Part shown: positions 6,466 through 13,553 of the stretch, piece by piece | How positions within the stretch are numbered: the stretch's first letter is position 1 | How the letters are laid out: each line of letters opens with the position of its first letter | Assembly (NCBI GenBank): GCA_944343275.1 | Contig: CALVMH010000007.1 | Coordinates: forward strand, 26,604-90,603 | Reading direction: 5' to 3' | Source of the DNA: an uncultured Clostridia bacterium | Lineage (GTDB): Bacteria > Bacillota > Clostridia > Christensenellales > Borkfalkiaceae | DNA: 64,000 bases | The notes under the pieces: model-generated | Told to the model about the DNA's origin: nothing | Databases searched by the model: none | Seen by the model: only the letters and a program-made list of their open reading frames with translations | Made by a program: the position numbers and the translations under genes

Positions 6466-7902
6466 TCAGATGACGCACGTTCCTTCGAGAAAGGAAGAAA
6501 AAATCCCCTCCGCATAGGCGCTCTTTTGGGCAAAACAGGCGACGAGCACCTCCGGCGGAGCGTCGGTGAGGCGATAGCGCGCGACATACTCTTTCAGCGC
6601 CGCAAGCGTCTTTTTCTGCCCCGAAAGCGTTTGCAGGCGGTCGAAGAGGATGAGCCCTTTGTCGCGCGTGACGCTCAAAAATTCATATTCCCCCGCGTAG
6701 CCGCCGAGCGGACGGCTCATGACGGTGCTCTCCGCCTCGCCGAGCTGCGACCACACGGAAAAGAAGGCGCGGTAAGCGCGCTCCGCCTGCCCGACGCAGT
6801 CCGCATACGTCTTCCGATAGGCGGGATGCGCATCGTAAAAGAGCGCGCAGGAATAGGCGGCAAGCCCTTCGTCCTGCCACGGCTGCGCGTAGCGGTCGCA
6901 CCCCGCCATCGCATACCACCACTGATGCGCCGTCGCGTGAACGGCGGCAGGCGGCAGCTCCTCCGCGCGCAGGTCGCCCGCGAGCATGGAGAGCATGGGA
7001 AAGTGCATGCTGCTCACGGGAAGGTCCGCCTGCACGACGGTATAGGCGGGATAGGCGTATTCCCCGAACGTCTGCGCGTGGAAGGCGAGGCTCTCCTCTG
7101 CGGCGGCAAGCGTCTCCCGCGGCGCTTCGTCACACAGCGAATAATACAAAACGGGTACGCCGCAGCTGCTCCCTTCATACACGCGGAACGTCTCCGAGCA
7201 CACCATGGCGAAGTCTCTGACCCCCTGCGCGCGGACATGGTAGGCAGCTGTTCCGCCCTGCTCCGTGCGCTCCCCCGTTCCCGTGAAAGCAGCCGTATAG
7301 GACTGCGGCAGAGTCAGGGTGACGTCGTAATCCGCATGTTCCGCCGCAAGCGGCTCCCCCACGGCGGCGGGAAGGCGCTCCGTCACCCCATCCGCACACA
7401 GCACGGGATAAAACCCCGCCAGCATGACGGCATTCTCGCCGATGCCGAGGCGGTGGTTGACCTCGGCGAGCGTGACGGTGAAGCAAACGGAGAGCGACAC
7501 GCGCTCGTCGGGATAGAGCGGCTCTTCGAGAACGACGCGGAGGATATTTTCATCCTCGCCCGTCACCGCAAAGGAACGCGCCCCCTGCACCTCTTCCACG
7601 GCGATCCCTCCGTAGCTCTCCCCCGCATAGTACGCGGCGGGAGCATAGAGTTCGGAGACGGGCGCGTGGAGCGCCCCTTCCCGGTAGGCGTTTGCCCAAA
7701 GCTGAAAGGAGAGCTCCTCGCGGGCGTTGTCCCAACCGTTGAACACGTCCACCGTCATCTCCCCCGTGAGCGTGCGCGTTTCGGGCGACAGGGCAAGCGC
7801 CATGGTATAGCGGGTACGCTCCCTGACGGGCGCGCACCCGCCAAGCCCGAGCATCCCCGTCAGCATCACGCCGCACAGCAGCGGCGCCGCCAGCTTCTTC
7901 AT
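6466..7902 (-). CDS. M1 aminopeptidase-like lipoprotein with altered active site
   Basis: The 478-residue protein has a lipoprotein signal (LGLGGC, lipidated Cys at C23) and the fold of M1 metallopeptidases: an N-terminal beta domain and a thermolysin-like domain. The zinc site reads HATAH (322-326), followed 18 residues later by E345 in WQDEGLA. Both His ligands and the distant Glu ligand are kept, but the catalytic Glu of HExxH is Ala. The GAMEN substrate motif is also replaced (PVSSMHFPM). It may bind zinc and peptides at the cell surface without cleaving them, or use another residue. The start has GGGAGGAAAG before ATG. It is a single gene in its own unit. Confidence 0.75.
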   Translation of the reverse strand: MKKLAAPLLCGVMLTGMLGLGGCAPVRERTRYTMALALSPETRTLTGEMTVDVFNGWDNAREELSFQLWANAYREGALHAPVSELYAPAAYYAGESYGGIAVEEVQGARSFAVTGEDENILRVVLEEPLYPDERVSLSVCFTVTLAEVNHRLGIGENAVMLAGFYPVLCADGVTERLPAAVGEPLAAEHADYDVTLTLPQSYTAAFTGTGERTEQGGTAAYHVRAQGVRDFAMVCSETFRVYEGSSCGVPVLYYSLCDEAPRETLAAAEESLAFHAQTFGEYAYPAYTVVQADLPVSSMHFPMLSMLAGDLRAEELPPAAVHATAHQWWYAMAGCDRYAQPWQDEGLAAYSCALFYDAHPAYRKTYADCVGQAERAYRAFFSVWSQLGEAESTVMSRPLGGYAGEYEFLSVTRDKGLILFDRLQTLSGQKKTLAALKEYVARYRLTDAPPEVLVACFAQKSAYAEGIFSSFLEGTCVI

Positions 7903-8029
7903 TGCTTTCCTCCCGGTATGTTCTTCTCATACTATATGCCCCGTGCCCGAAAAATATGGCATACCGCGCCCACGGCAGCGGAAAAATGCGCTATACTATT
8001 CCTGCGACGGGGAAAAGGAAGGAAATGAT

Positions 8030-8620
8030 ATGTCGGCTATCGGATACCTGAGCGCGTTCCGCCTGTACGGGTGGGACGTGCTGCTCCTCGCGGGCGGCGT
8101 CAGCCTTCTGACGACGCTGCTCAAAAAAACGGTCCTGAAACATGTATCGGGAAAGGTGTATGTGTTCATCCCCTTTGCGCTCGGCATCCTGCTGTTTGCG
8201 GCGTACCGCGCCCTTGCAACGCTCTCCGCGGAACCGTTCACGACGGGCATCGCGGCGACGCTGGAAGGCGGCTTTGCCTGCGGCTGCGCGGCGACGCTCT
8301 ACTACGCCGTGTACAAACAGTTCTTCGGACAGGGCGCAGACGGCAGCGCGCAAAAGCGCTCTGCGCCCGTGGCGCCCCTTCTCGAAGGCTTTGTGCCCGA
8401 TGAAGCGCTCGACGCGACCGCCGAAGCGCTGCTGACGGGCGCAGCAGGCAAGACGGGGGAAGCGCTGCGCGCCTTCGTGCTGGAAACGCTCCGCGCCGCC
8501 GCGCCCGCTGCGGCGGAGGCGGAGACGGAGGCGCTTGCGGCGCTCGTTGCAAACTTTCTTGCAGCGCTTCAAAAGGCGGCGCCGGACGCCGCTGCGGACA
8601 CGACCGGAAAGGACGCCTGA
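8030..8620 (+). CDS. Membrane protein of unknown function
   Basis: The start at 8030 is set by AAAGGAAGG upstream, with TATACT further up. The 196-residue protein has three hydrophobic segments in its first half (about 13-30, 42-60, 70-92) and an Ala/Glu-rich, probably soluble helical tail (about 115-190). No known domain is recognised. It is transcribed away from the M1-like gene and is closed by its own terminator at 8646, so it is a monocistronic unit. Confidence 0.65.
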   Translation: MSAIGYLSAFRLYGWDVLLLAGGVSLLTTLLKKTVLKHVSGKVYVFIPFALGILLFAAYRALATLSAEPFTTGIAATLEGGFACGCAATLYYAVYKQFFGQGADGSAQKRSAPVAPLLEGFVPDEALDATAEALLTGAAGKTGEALRAFVLETLRAAAPAAAEAETEALAALVANFLAALQKAAPDAAADTTGKDA

Positions 8621-8645
8621 ACGCCTGCGTGCATGTTCTGCGACC

Positions 8646-8677
8646 GTCCGCCCGCCGTAAAACGGCGGGCGGTTTTT
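8646..8677 (+). terminator. Terminator after the 8030-8620 gene
   Basis: CCGCCCGCCG and CGGCGGGCGG pair around TAAAA and are followed by TTTTTT. Confidence 0.85.
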
Positions 8678-8714
8678 TGCGCGCGTTTCTGTGCAAAGGC
8701 AACGGTCCTTGCAA

Positions 8715-8744
8715 TTTGAAAAGCTTCCCCAAACGGGGAAGCCT
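8715..8744 (-). terminator. Terminator of the redox operon
   Basis: On the minus strand GGCTTCCCC and GGGGAAGC pair around GTTT and are followed by TTTT, just after the alcohol dehydrogenase stop. Confidence 0.75.
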
Positions 8745-8762
8745 TCTATCGGCAGCTTGTGC

Positions 8763-9935
8763 TCAGCGATACGCCCTTTCGAACACGCCTGCACAGTCAC
8801 GGTCGTTCATTTCACATGGATTGGCAAGGAACAGCCCGCCCATCGTCTCGCGCGCGTTGACGGCAAGCGTCATGCACTCCTCTTTCCGGATGCCGTAGTC
8901 GCTCATTTTCAGACCGTCCACGCCGCACGCCTTCTGCAAGGCAAGAAGAGCGGTGAGGAAATCTTCGGGCTTATCCGCCTCGGGCATCCCCATGGCGCGT
9001 GCCATCTTGACGAACTGTCCGTCGCAGGCATGCCGTTCGATGAAGTAGCGGGCAAATTCCACGCTGATCATGATGAGCCCGGCGCCGTGCGGCAGGTCAT
9101 GATGATAGGCGCTCATGGCGTGTTCCATGGAATGCTGCGCCGTGGTGGACGTGAGCTGCATCGTAATGCCTGCCACCGTCGCACCGTAAGCGACGTGCTC
9201 GCGCGCTTCCAAATCGTTGCCGTTCTCCACGGCGCGCGGCAGGTATTTGGCGATGTGTTCGATGGCGGAGAGCGCAAGAACTTCGCTCATAAGATTGACG
9301 CCCTTGCTCATCATGACTTCGGTATTGTGAAAGAGCGCATCGAACCCCTGATATGCCGTATACTTGGGCGGCACGGTCTGCATGTATATCGGGTCGATGA
9401 CGGAGAGCACGGGCACCAGGCAGGGCGCACCGAACCCGATCTTTTCATGCGTCTGCAAATTGGAAATGACGCCCCAGCAGTTGATCTCGGACCCTGTTCC
9501 CGACGACGTGGGAACGGTGACGATGGGAAGCCCTTTCCGGGCAAGCGGCTTGCCCTTGCCCGTTCCGCCGCTGACATAGTCCCACAGGTCCCCCTCGTTG
9601 GTCGCCATCGCCGCGATTGCCTTGGAACTGTCCAGAACGGCGCCGCCGCCGAGGGCAACGATAAAGTCGCACCCGTGTCGGCGCGCGCATGCCGCGCCCT
9701 CCATGACGGCCTCCTTCAGCGGGTTTTCCATGATCCCGTCGAACAGGACGAATTGTACACCCGCCTTTGTAAGCTCCGCCTTCACCATGTCCAACGACCC
9801 GTTGCGTTTGACGGACGTGCCGTTGGAGATGAGCAGCAGCGCCTTTTTGCCTGGCAGCTCCTGCGCATGAAGAACGGCGAGCTTCCCGCTGCCGAAAATG
9901 ATGTTCGTAGGATTATAAAAGTTGAATTGTAACAT
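8763..9935 (-). CDS. Iron-containing alcohol dehydrogenase
   Basis: The 390-residue protein belongs to the iron-dependent alcohol dehydrogenase family. The dinucleotide site GGGAVLDSSKA lies near 98-108, and VPTSSGTGSE near 142-151. Metal ligands are visible as Asp and His in GFDALFHN and as His residues in QHSMEHAMS and DLPHGAG. It should reduce aldehydes or ketones with NAD(P)H, or run the reverse reaction. It is the last gene of a four-gene operon (flavodoxin, TetR, aldo/keto reductase, this gene), 33 bases after the reductase. ACGGAGGAATCT precedes ATG. The exact substrate cannot be read from sequence; the company of an aldo/keto reductase suggests carbonyl detoxification. Confidence 0.9.
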   Translation of the reverse strand: MLQFNFYNPTNIIFGSGKLAVLHAQELPGKKALLLISNGTSVKRNGSLDMVKAELTKAGVQFVLFDGIMENPLKEAVMEGAACARRHGCDFIVALGGGAVLDSSKAIAAMATNEGDLWDYVSGGTGKGKPLARKGLPIVTVPTSSGTGSEINCWGVISNLQTHEKIGFGAPCLVPVLSVIDPIYMQTVPPKYTAYQGFDALFHNTEVMMSKGVNLMSEVLALSAIEHIAKYLPRAVENGNDLEAREHVAYGATVAGITMQLTSTTAQHSMEHAMSAYHHDLPHGAGLIMISVEFARYFIERHACDGQFVKMARAMGMPEADKPEDFLTALLALQKACGVDGLKMSDYGIRKEECMTLAVNARETMGGLFLANPCEMNDRDCAGVFERAYR

Positions 9936-9968
9936 AGATTCCTCCGTATGGTTTTTTGTCTGCGCCCC

Positions 9969-10931
9969 TTACAGCGCGCCGACGATCTTGTGCGGAACGT
10001 ACAGTCCGTCGATATCGGCGACGTCCTTGTCGGTGAGCGGCACGTCGAAGGCCTTTACGGCGTCGTCGAGATACTTTTCTTTCGTCGCGCCCACGACGGG
10101 AGAGGCGACGCCCTTTTTGAAGTGCCATGCAAAGGTGACGGCGGCCATGCTCGCTTGGTACCGTTCGGCAAGCGCTCGGATGCGGGCTACAATGGTCTTG
10201 TCCCGATCTTCGGTGGAATCATACTTGCCGCGCGCGGTGACGTCCGTTTGGCTGCGCAGGGTATCCGCTTCCCAATCCGGGCGGGCGCACCTGCCCGCAG
10301 CCAGCGGGCTGTACGGCGTAAGCGCTACATTCATCTGCCTGCAAACGGGGATGAGTTCGCGCTCGTCTTCGCGGTATAAAGGATTGTAGTGGTTCTGCAT
10401 GGACACGAAGGGTGTGAAGCCGTTGTCGCGCGCGCAAAGCTGCATATTGTAAAACTGATAGCCGTACATGGCGGAAGCGCCGAGCGCACGCACCTTTCCC
10501 GCCTTGACAAGGCCGTGGAGCGCTTCCATCGTCTCTTCGACAGGAGTTCCATAATCGAAACGGTGAATGATATACAGGTCGAGATAGTCTGTTCCGAGGC
10601 GCTTTAAGGTTCCTTCGATCTCCCTGTTGATGGCTTCGCGCGAGAGGTGCCCTTCGTTGAAGTACACCTTGGAGGCAAGCACCACCTTATCGCGGGCGAC
10701 ATTGTTTTTGAGGGCGCGCCCTAAATATTCCTCGCTCGTGCCTGCGGAATAGGTGTTGGCGGTATCGAAGAAGTTGATGCCCAGATCGAGCGCGTGCTTG
10801 ATGATCTTCTCGCTTTCTTCGGGGTTCAAAGTCCATGCGTGCATTTTGCTTGCGGGATCGCCGAAGCTCATGCAGCCGAGGCAGAAGCGCGAAACCTGAA
10901 TGCCGCTGTTTCCTAATGTGGTGTATTGCAT
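9969..10931 (-). CDS. Aldo/keto reductase
   Basis: The 320-residue protein starts MQYTTLGNSGIQVSRFCLG, a common opening of the family, at an ATG with GGGAGGG upstream. The tetrad Asp and Tyr are in FFDTANTYS (about 50-58), Lys in VLASKVYF and His in YIIHRFDYG. The C-terminal NADPH-binding part contains SPVVGATK. It resembles the YajO/general stress group that reduces reactive carbonyls. The start lies one base after the TetR stop, and the iron alcohol dehydrogenase follows, so the two reductases are produced together. Confidence 0.92.
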   Translation of the reverse strand: MQYTTLGNSGIQVSRFCLGCMSFGDPASKMHAWTLNPEESEKIIKHALDLGINFFDTANTYSAGTSEEYLGRALKNNVARDKVVLASKVYFNEGHLSREAINREIEGTLKRLGTDYLDLYIIHRFDYGTPVEETMEALHGLVKAGKVRALGASAMYGYQFYNMQLCARDNGFTPFVSMQNHYNPLYREDERELIPVCRQMNVALTPYSPLAAGRCARPDWEADTLRSQTDVTARGKYDSTEDRDKTIVARIRALAERYQASMAAVTFAWHFKKGVASPVVGATKEKYLDDAVKAFDVPLTDKDVADIDGLYVPHKIVGAL

Positions 10932-10932
10932 A

Positions 10933-11601
10933 TCATCCCTCCCGATATTCCGACGGGGTTCCCAAGTCCCCTTCCGTCCGTGCGGCAAAGCCGCACACAA
11001 GCGTTTGCGTGAACGCGCCCGCCATCTCCCGCACCGAATAGCGCCTGAACGGGACATCGGCGAGCTCCATTGCCAGCTGCTGTTTTTCCGTCGCCTGCGT
11101 GTAGGGATACACGCCGAACAGGAAGGGATAAAAGGCGTAGAGAAATTGCTGCGTCTGTTCTTCCGTCACGAAAAAATGCGCCGACAGGCAGGCGCAGACC
11201 GCCTGCATCGAGGCGTGGTACGCCCGTTTGAAAGAGACAAGATTTTCGAGGCGGCTGCCCGCTTCCATGTCGTAGAGATTCATGGACATGAGTTTCAGCA
11301 TGCTGCCGCGGCGGGCGAGCAGCCTTGCAAAACTGTCCGCAAACGCCCCTGCGGGAACGGGCGCACGGGCAAGCGCGGCAAGGTCCGCCGTCCACGCCCT
11401 GTATTCCCGTTCGAGCAGCGCGAGGAAAATCTCCTCTTTGGTTTGAAAATAGTTGTAGATGGACGTGCGCGTGAAAGACGTCTTTGCCCCGATCTTTCCC
11501 AACGTGATCTGTTTGAAGGGCATCGTCTCGTACAGAGCGGAACAGGCGTCTATGATCTCCTCCGTGCGCGCGGCGGTGAGTTCCTCGGAAGCGGCGGGCA
11601 T
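10933..11601 (-). CDS. TetR family transcriptional regulator
   Basis: The 222-residue protein has an N-terminal TetR helix-turn-helix (about 12-58) with the typical run TSFTRTSIYNYFQTKEEIF. The C-terminal ligand domain is unassigned. The start at 11601 has AAAGGAG upstream. It sits inside the operon it probably controls, between flavodoxin and the aldo/keto reductase. Two matched palindromes overlap the operon promoter at 12101-12155 and are the likely operators, giving autoregulation. The inducer is unknown; a reactive carbonyl or quinone would fit the neighbours. Confidence 0.9.
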   Translation of the reverse strand: MPAASEELTAARTEEIIDACSALYETMPFKQITLGKIGAKTSFTRTSIYNYFQTKEEIFLALLEREYRAWTADLAALARAPVPAGAFADSFARLLARRGSMLKLMSMNLYDMEAGSRLENLVSFKRAYHASMQAVCACLSAHFFVTEEQTQQFLYAFYPFLFGVYPYTQATEKQQLAMELADVPFRRYSVREMAGAFTQTLVCGFAARTEGDLGTPSEYREG

Positions 11602-11605
11602 GGCG

Positions 11606-12073
11606 TCACTCCTTTCCGGCGTTCTTTGCCCACGCCGCCGCGCCGACATTTACGATGCCGCCCTTCTTCCAGACGGCGCCGGGGCAGCATTCCCGCAGGT
11701 GCCGCTCGGCGCCCGCGATGCCGCTTCCGCCCGAAGTCGCAAAGGGGATGAGCGTCTTCCCGGCAAAATCATAGCGCTCCAAGAACGTATCGACGATGCG
11801 CGGTTCTGTCCCCCACCAGACGGGAAACCCGACGAACACCGTCCGATACCCTGCAAGATCGGCGGGCGCGCCCGCCATGGCGGGACGGCAGGCGGGATCG
11901 TTCATCTCCGCGCTGCTGCGGCTTGCCCGGTTGCGCCAATCGAGGTCGGCTGCCGTATAGGGCTGCGCGGGCACGATCTCCATGCGGTCCGCCCCGACTG
12001 CGGAGGCGATCTCCTCCGCCGCGCGCGCCGTCGTTCCCGTCGCGGAAAAATATGCCACAAGTTTTTTGGTCAC
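11606..12073 (-). CDS. Flavodoxin
   Basis: The 155-residue protein starts at a GTG with GGGAGGAATGCA upstream. The FMN phosphate loop is visible as FSATGTTARAAEE near 8-20, and GFPVWWGTEP (about 82-91) is the second FMN loop, with the stacking Trp pair. It is close to the flavodoxin_4 group seen in Clostridia. It would carry electrons or act as an FMN-dependent reductase. It is the first gene of the operon and ends five bases before the TetR start. Confidence 0.88.
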   Translation of the reverse strand: MTKKLVAYFSATGTTARAAEEIASAVGADRMEIVPAQPYTAADLDWRNRASRSSAEMNDPACRPAMAGAPADLAGYRTVFVGFPVWWGTEPRIVDTFLERYDFAGKTLIPFATSGGSGIAGAERHLRECCPGAVWKKGGIVNVGAAAWAKNAGKE

Positions 12074-12100
12074 TGCATTCCTCCCCCGCCGTCTTCGGCG

Positions 12101-12155
12101 ATTCTGACATTGTGTCAGCATGCATAGTATACCACCATTCTGACAGACTGTCAAT
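12101..12155 (-). promoter_or_regulatory. Promoter with two flanking operators for the flavodoxin-TetR operon
   Basis: On the minus strand TTGACA (12149-12154) and TATACT (12126-12131) are 17 bases apart. The two palindromes are TGACA-GTC-TGTCA across the -35 box and CTGACA-CAA-TGTCAG just after the start site. Both are followed by GAAT or preceded by ATTC in the same orientation. A TetR dimer on either would block RNA polymerase. Confidence 0.8.
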
Positions 12156-12166
12156 GGTTTTTTGCA

Positions 12167-12206
12167 AAAAAATTTCCCCGACGCGCATACCGCACGCCGG
12201 GGGATT
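12167..12206 (-). terminator. Terminator after rpmA
   Basis: Downstream of the L27 stop a CCCCGGCG / CG-CGTCGGGG hairpin is followed by TTTTTTT on the minus strand. Confidence 0.65.
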
Positions 12207-12215
12207 CTCCATAGC

Positions 12216-12482
12216 TTAATAGACGCTGACTTGCTTCTTGTCTCTGCCCTTGCGCTCATAACGGACAACGCCGTCTTTGAGGGCGAACAGCGTGTCGTCC
12301 CCGCCGATGCCGACGTTGTTGCCGGGGTGGATCTTGGTCCCGCGCTGGCGGACGAGGATGCTGCCCGCGAGCACCGTCTGACCGTCCTGACGCTTGACGC
12401 CGAGGCGTTTTGCGTTGCTGTCACGGCCGTTGTGAGAGGAACCCGTTCCCTTTTTATGCGCGAAGAAACTGATGAAAAACAT
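12216..12482 (-). CDS. rpmA: Ribosomal protein L27
   Basis: The 88-residue protein carries the L27 core ([23 protein letters not shown], written here in parts: [15 protein letters not shown] then NAKRLGVK). It begins with a short extension, MFFISFF, ahead of AHKKG. In Firmicutes this extension is cut between FF and A by the cysteine protease Prp before L27 can work at the peptidyl transferase centre. Here rpmA follows rplU by only 54 bases, so the prp gene usually found between them is absent from this position. Confidence 0.95.
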   Translation of the reverse strand: MFFISFFAHKKGTGSSHNGRDSNAKRLGVKRQDGQTVLAGSILVRQRGTKIHPGNNVGIGGDDTLFALKDGVVRYERKGRDKKQVSVY

Positions 12483-12536
12483 ATCCGTTATCTCCTTATT
12501 GAAAGTTTTCGGGGCGCTTGCCCCATCCCGCCCGCG

Positions 12537-12842
12537 TCAAAGAACGATCTTCTCGATCTTGACGGCAGTGAACGGCTGACGGTGACCCTGCTTTTTGCGC
12601 TCGTTCTTCTTTGCCTTATACTTGAAGACGATGATCTTCTTGTACTTGTCCTGTGCCTGAACGGTCGCAGTCACCTTGGCATTCGCAACGTCCGCACCGA
12701 GCTTGACGTCGGTGCCGTCCGCGACCATGACAACGTTAAACGTGACCTCGGCGCCGACTTCCGCGCCCAGCTTTTCCACCTTCAGAACGTCGCCTTCGGA
12801 AACTTTGTACTGTTTCCCGCCGTTTTCGATGATAGCGTACAC
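12537..12842 (-). CDS. rplU: Ribosomal protein L21
   Basis: The 101-residue protein has the L21 core [17 protein letters not shown] and the C-terminal rRNA-binding segment [15 protein letters not shown]. The start is a GTG at 12842, chosen because GAGGAGG lies eight bases before it and the length then fits L21; a longer frame to 12872 has no site. It is the first gene of the rplU-rpmA operon, with a promoter at 12929-12957 and an untranslated leader of about 80 bases that could support autoregulation. Confidence 0.95.
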   Translation of the reverse strand: MYAIIENGGKQYKVSEGDVLKVEKLGAEVGAEVTFNVVMVADGTDVKLGADVANAKVTATVQAQDKYKKIIVFKYKAKKNERKKQGHRQPFTAVKIEKIVL

Positions 12843-12928
12843 AGCTTTTACCTCCTCTTCCCGGTCTCGCAAGGCATCATAGGCGGCCGAATGGCGCTTC
12901 TCTGCCCGTCCTTAGCGGCTCAGGGTAC

Positions 12929-12957
12929 AATGTACCATATCCCGCAAAAAAAGTCAA
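12929..12957 (-). promoter_or_regulatory. Promoter of rplU-rpmA
   Basis: TTGACT (12952-12957) and TACATT (12929-12934) on the minus strand are 17 bases apart. Confidence 0.65.
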
Positions 12958-13035
12958 CTGCTTTTGCACGGCATTTTCGGGTTTTGCGGAATGTTTTCGG
13001 CAAAAGCGCGCATACTGCGGAAAAAGGAGGACGTT

Positions 13036-13482
13036 ATGGAAGCGAAAAAGAGTGAGGAGATCCTTGCGGAGGTGCACCGCAACTGCCAGCTGGCGCTGCA
13101 ATCCATCTCCGACATCCTGCCCGCCGCAGAGGATGTTCAAATCCGCGAAGAACTCATGCGCCAGCATGAGGACTACGAACGCATGGGCGGGCGCGCCGCC
13201 ATCCTTGCCAAGGACAAGAACATCGAACTCAAAAACCCGGGACCCATCAAAAAGGCGATGATGTGGTCGAGCATCAAGATGAGCACGCTTGCCGACAATT
13301 CCCGCGCGCACATCGCCGAAATGATGACGCAGGGCACGGTGACGGGCATCACGGCGCTCAAAAGCACGCTGGCAGAGGCGTGCGACGCCTGCGCCGACGA
13401 CGACATCCTTGCCCTTGCCCGGGAACTGCTCGCCGCAGAGGAACGGTTTGAAAAGAAGTGGAAGGCAATGATCGCATCCTAA
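13036..13482 (+). CDS. Helical protein of unknown function, 148 aa
   Basis: The start at 13036 has AAAAGGAGG upstream. The 148-residue protein is almost wholly helical and charged, with no signal peptide or membrane segment. It contains several Met/His/Glu positions (RQHEDYERMGGRAA) reminiscent of ferritin-like helical bundles, but no metal motif can be defended. It stands alone between the L21 promoter and the double protease, which converges on it, and shares a terminator at 13503-13538 with that gene. The function is unknown. Confidence 0.65.
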   Translation: MEAKKSEEILAEVHRNCQLALQSISDILPAAEDVQIREELMRQHEDYERMGGRAAILAKDKNIELKNPGPIKKAMMWSSIKMSTLADNSRAHIAEMMTQGTVTGITALKSTLAEACDACADDDILALARELLAAEERFEKKWKAMIAS

Positions 13483-13502
13483 GGCGAGCTCATTGCCCAA
13501 GA

Positions 13503-13538
13503 GGGGGCGCCGCGGCATCTGCCGCGGCGCCCCCTTCT
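13503..13538. terminator. Bidirectional terminator
   Basis: GGGGGCGCCGCGGCA pairs with TGCCGCGGCGCCCCC; the flanks are TTCTTC on one side and short A-rich on the other. It separates two convergent genes. Confidence 0.75.
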
Positions 13539-13553
13539 TCTTTGTCCCGTGAG

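Noticed and set aside
6226-8028. Long open frame opposite the M1-like gene
   Set aside because: It is the antisense of two convincing minus-strand genes in GC-rich DNA, has low-complexity Arg/Gly-rich content and no ribosome binding site.
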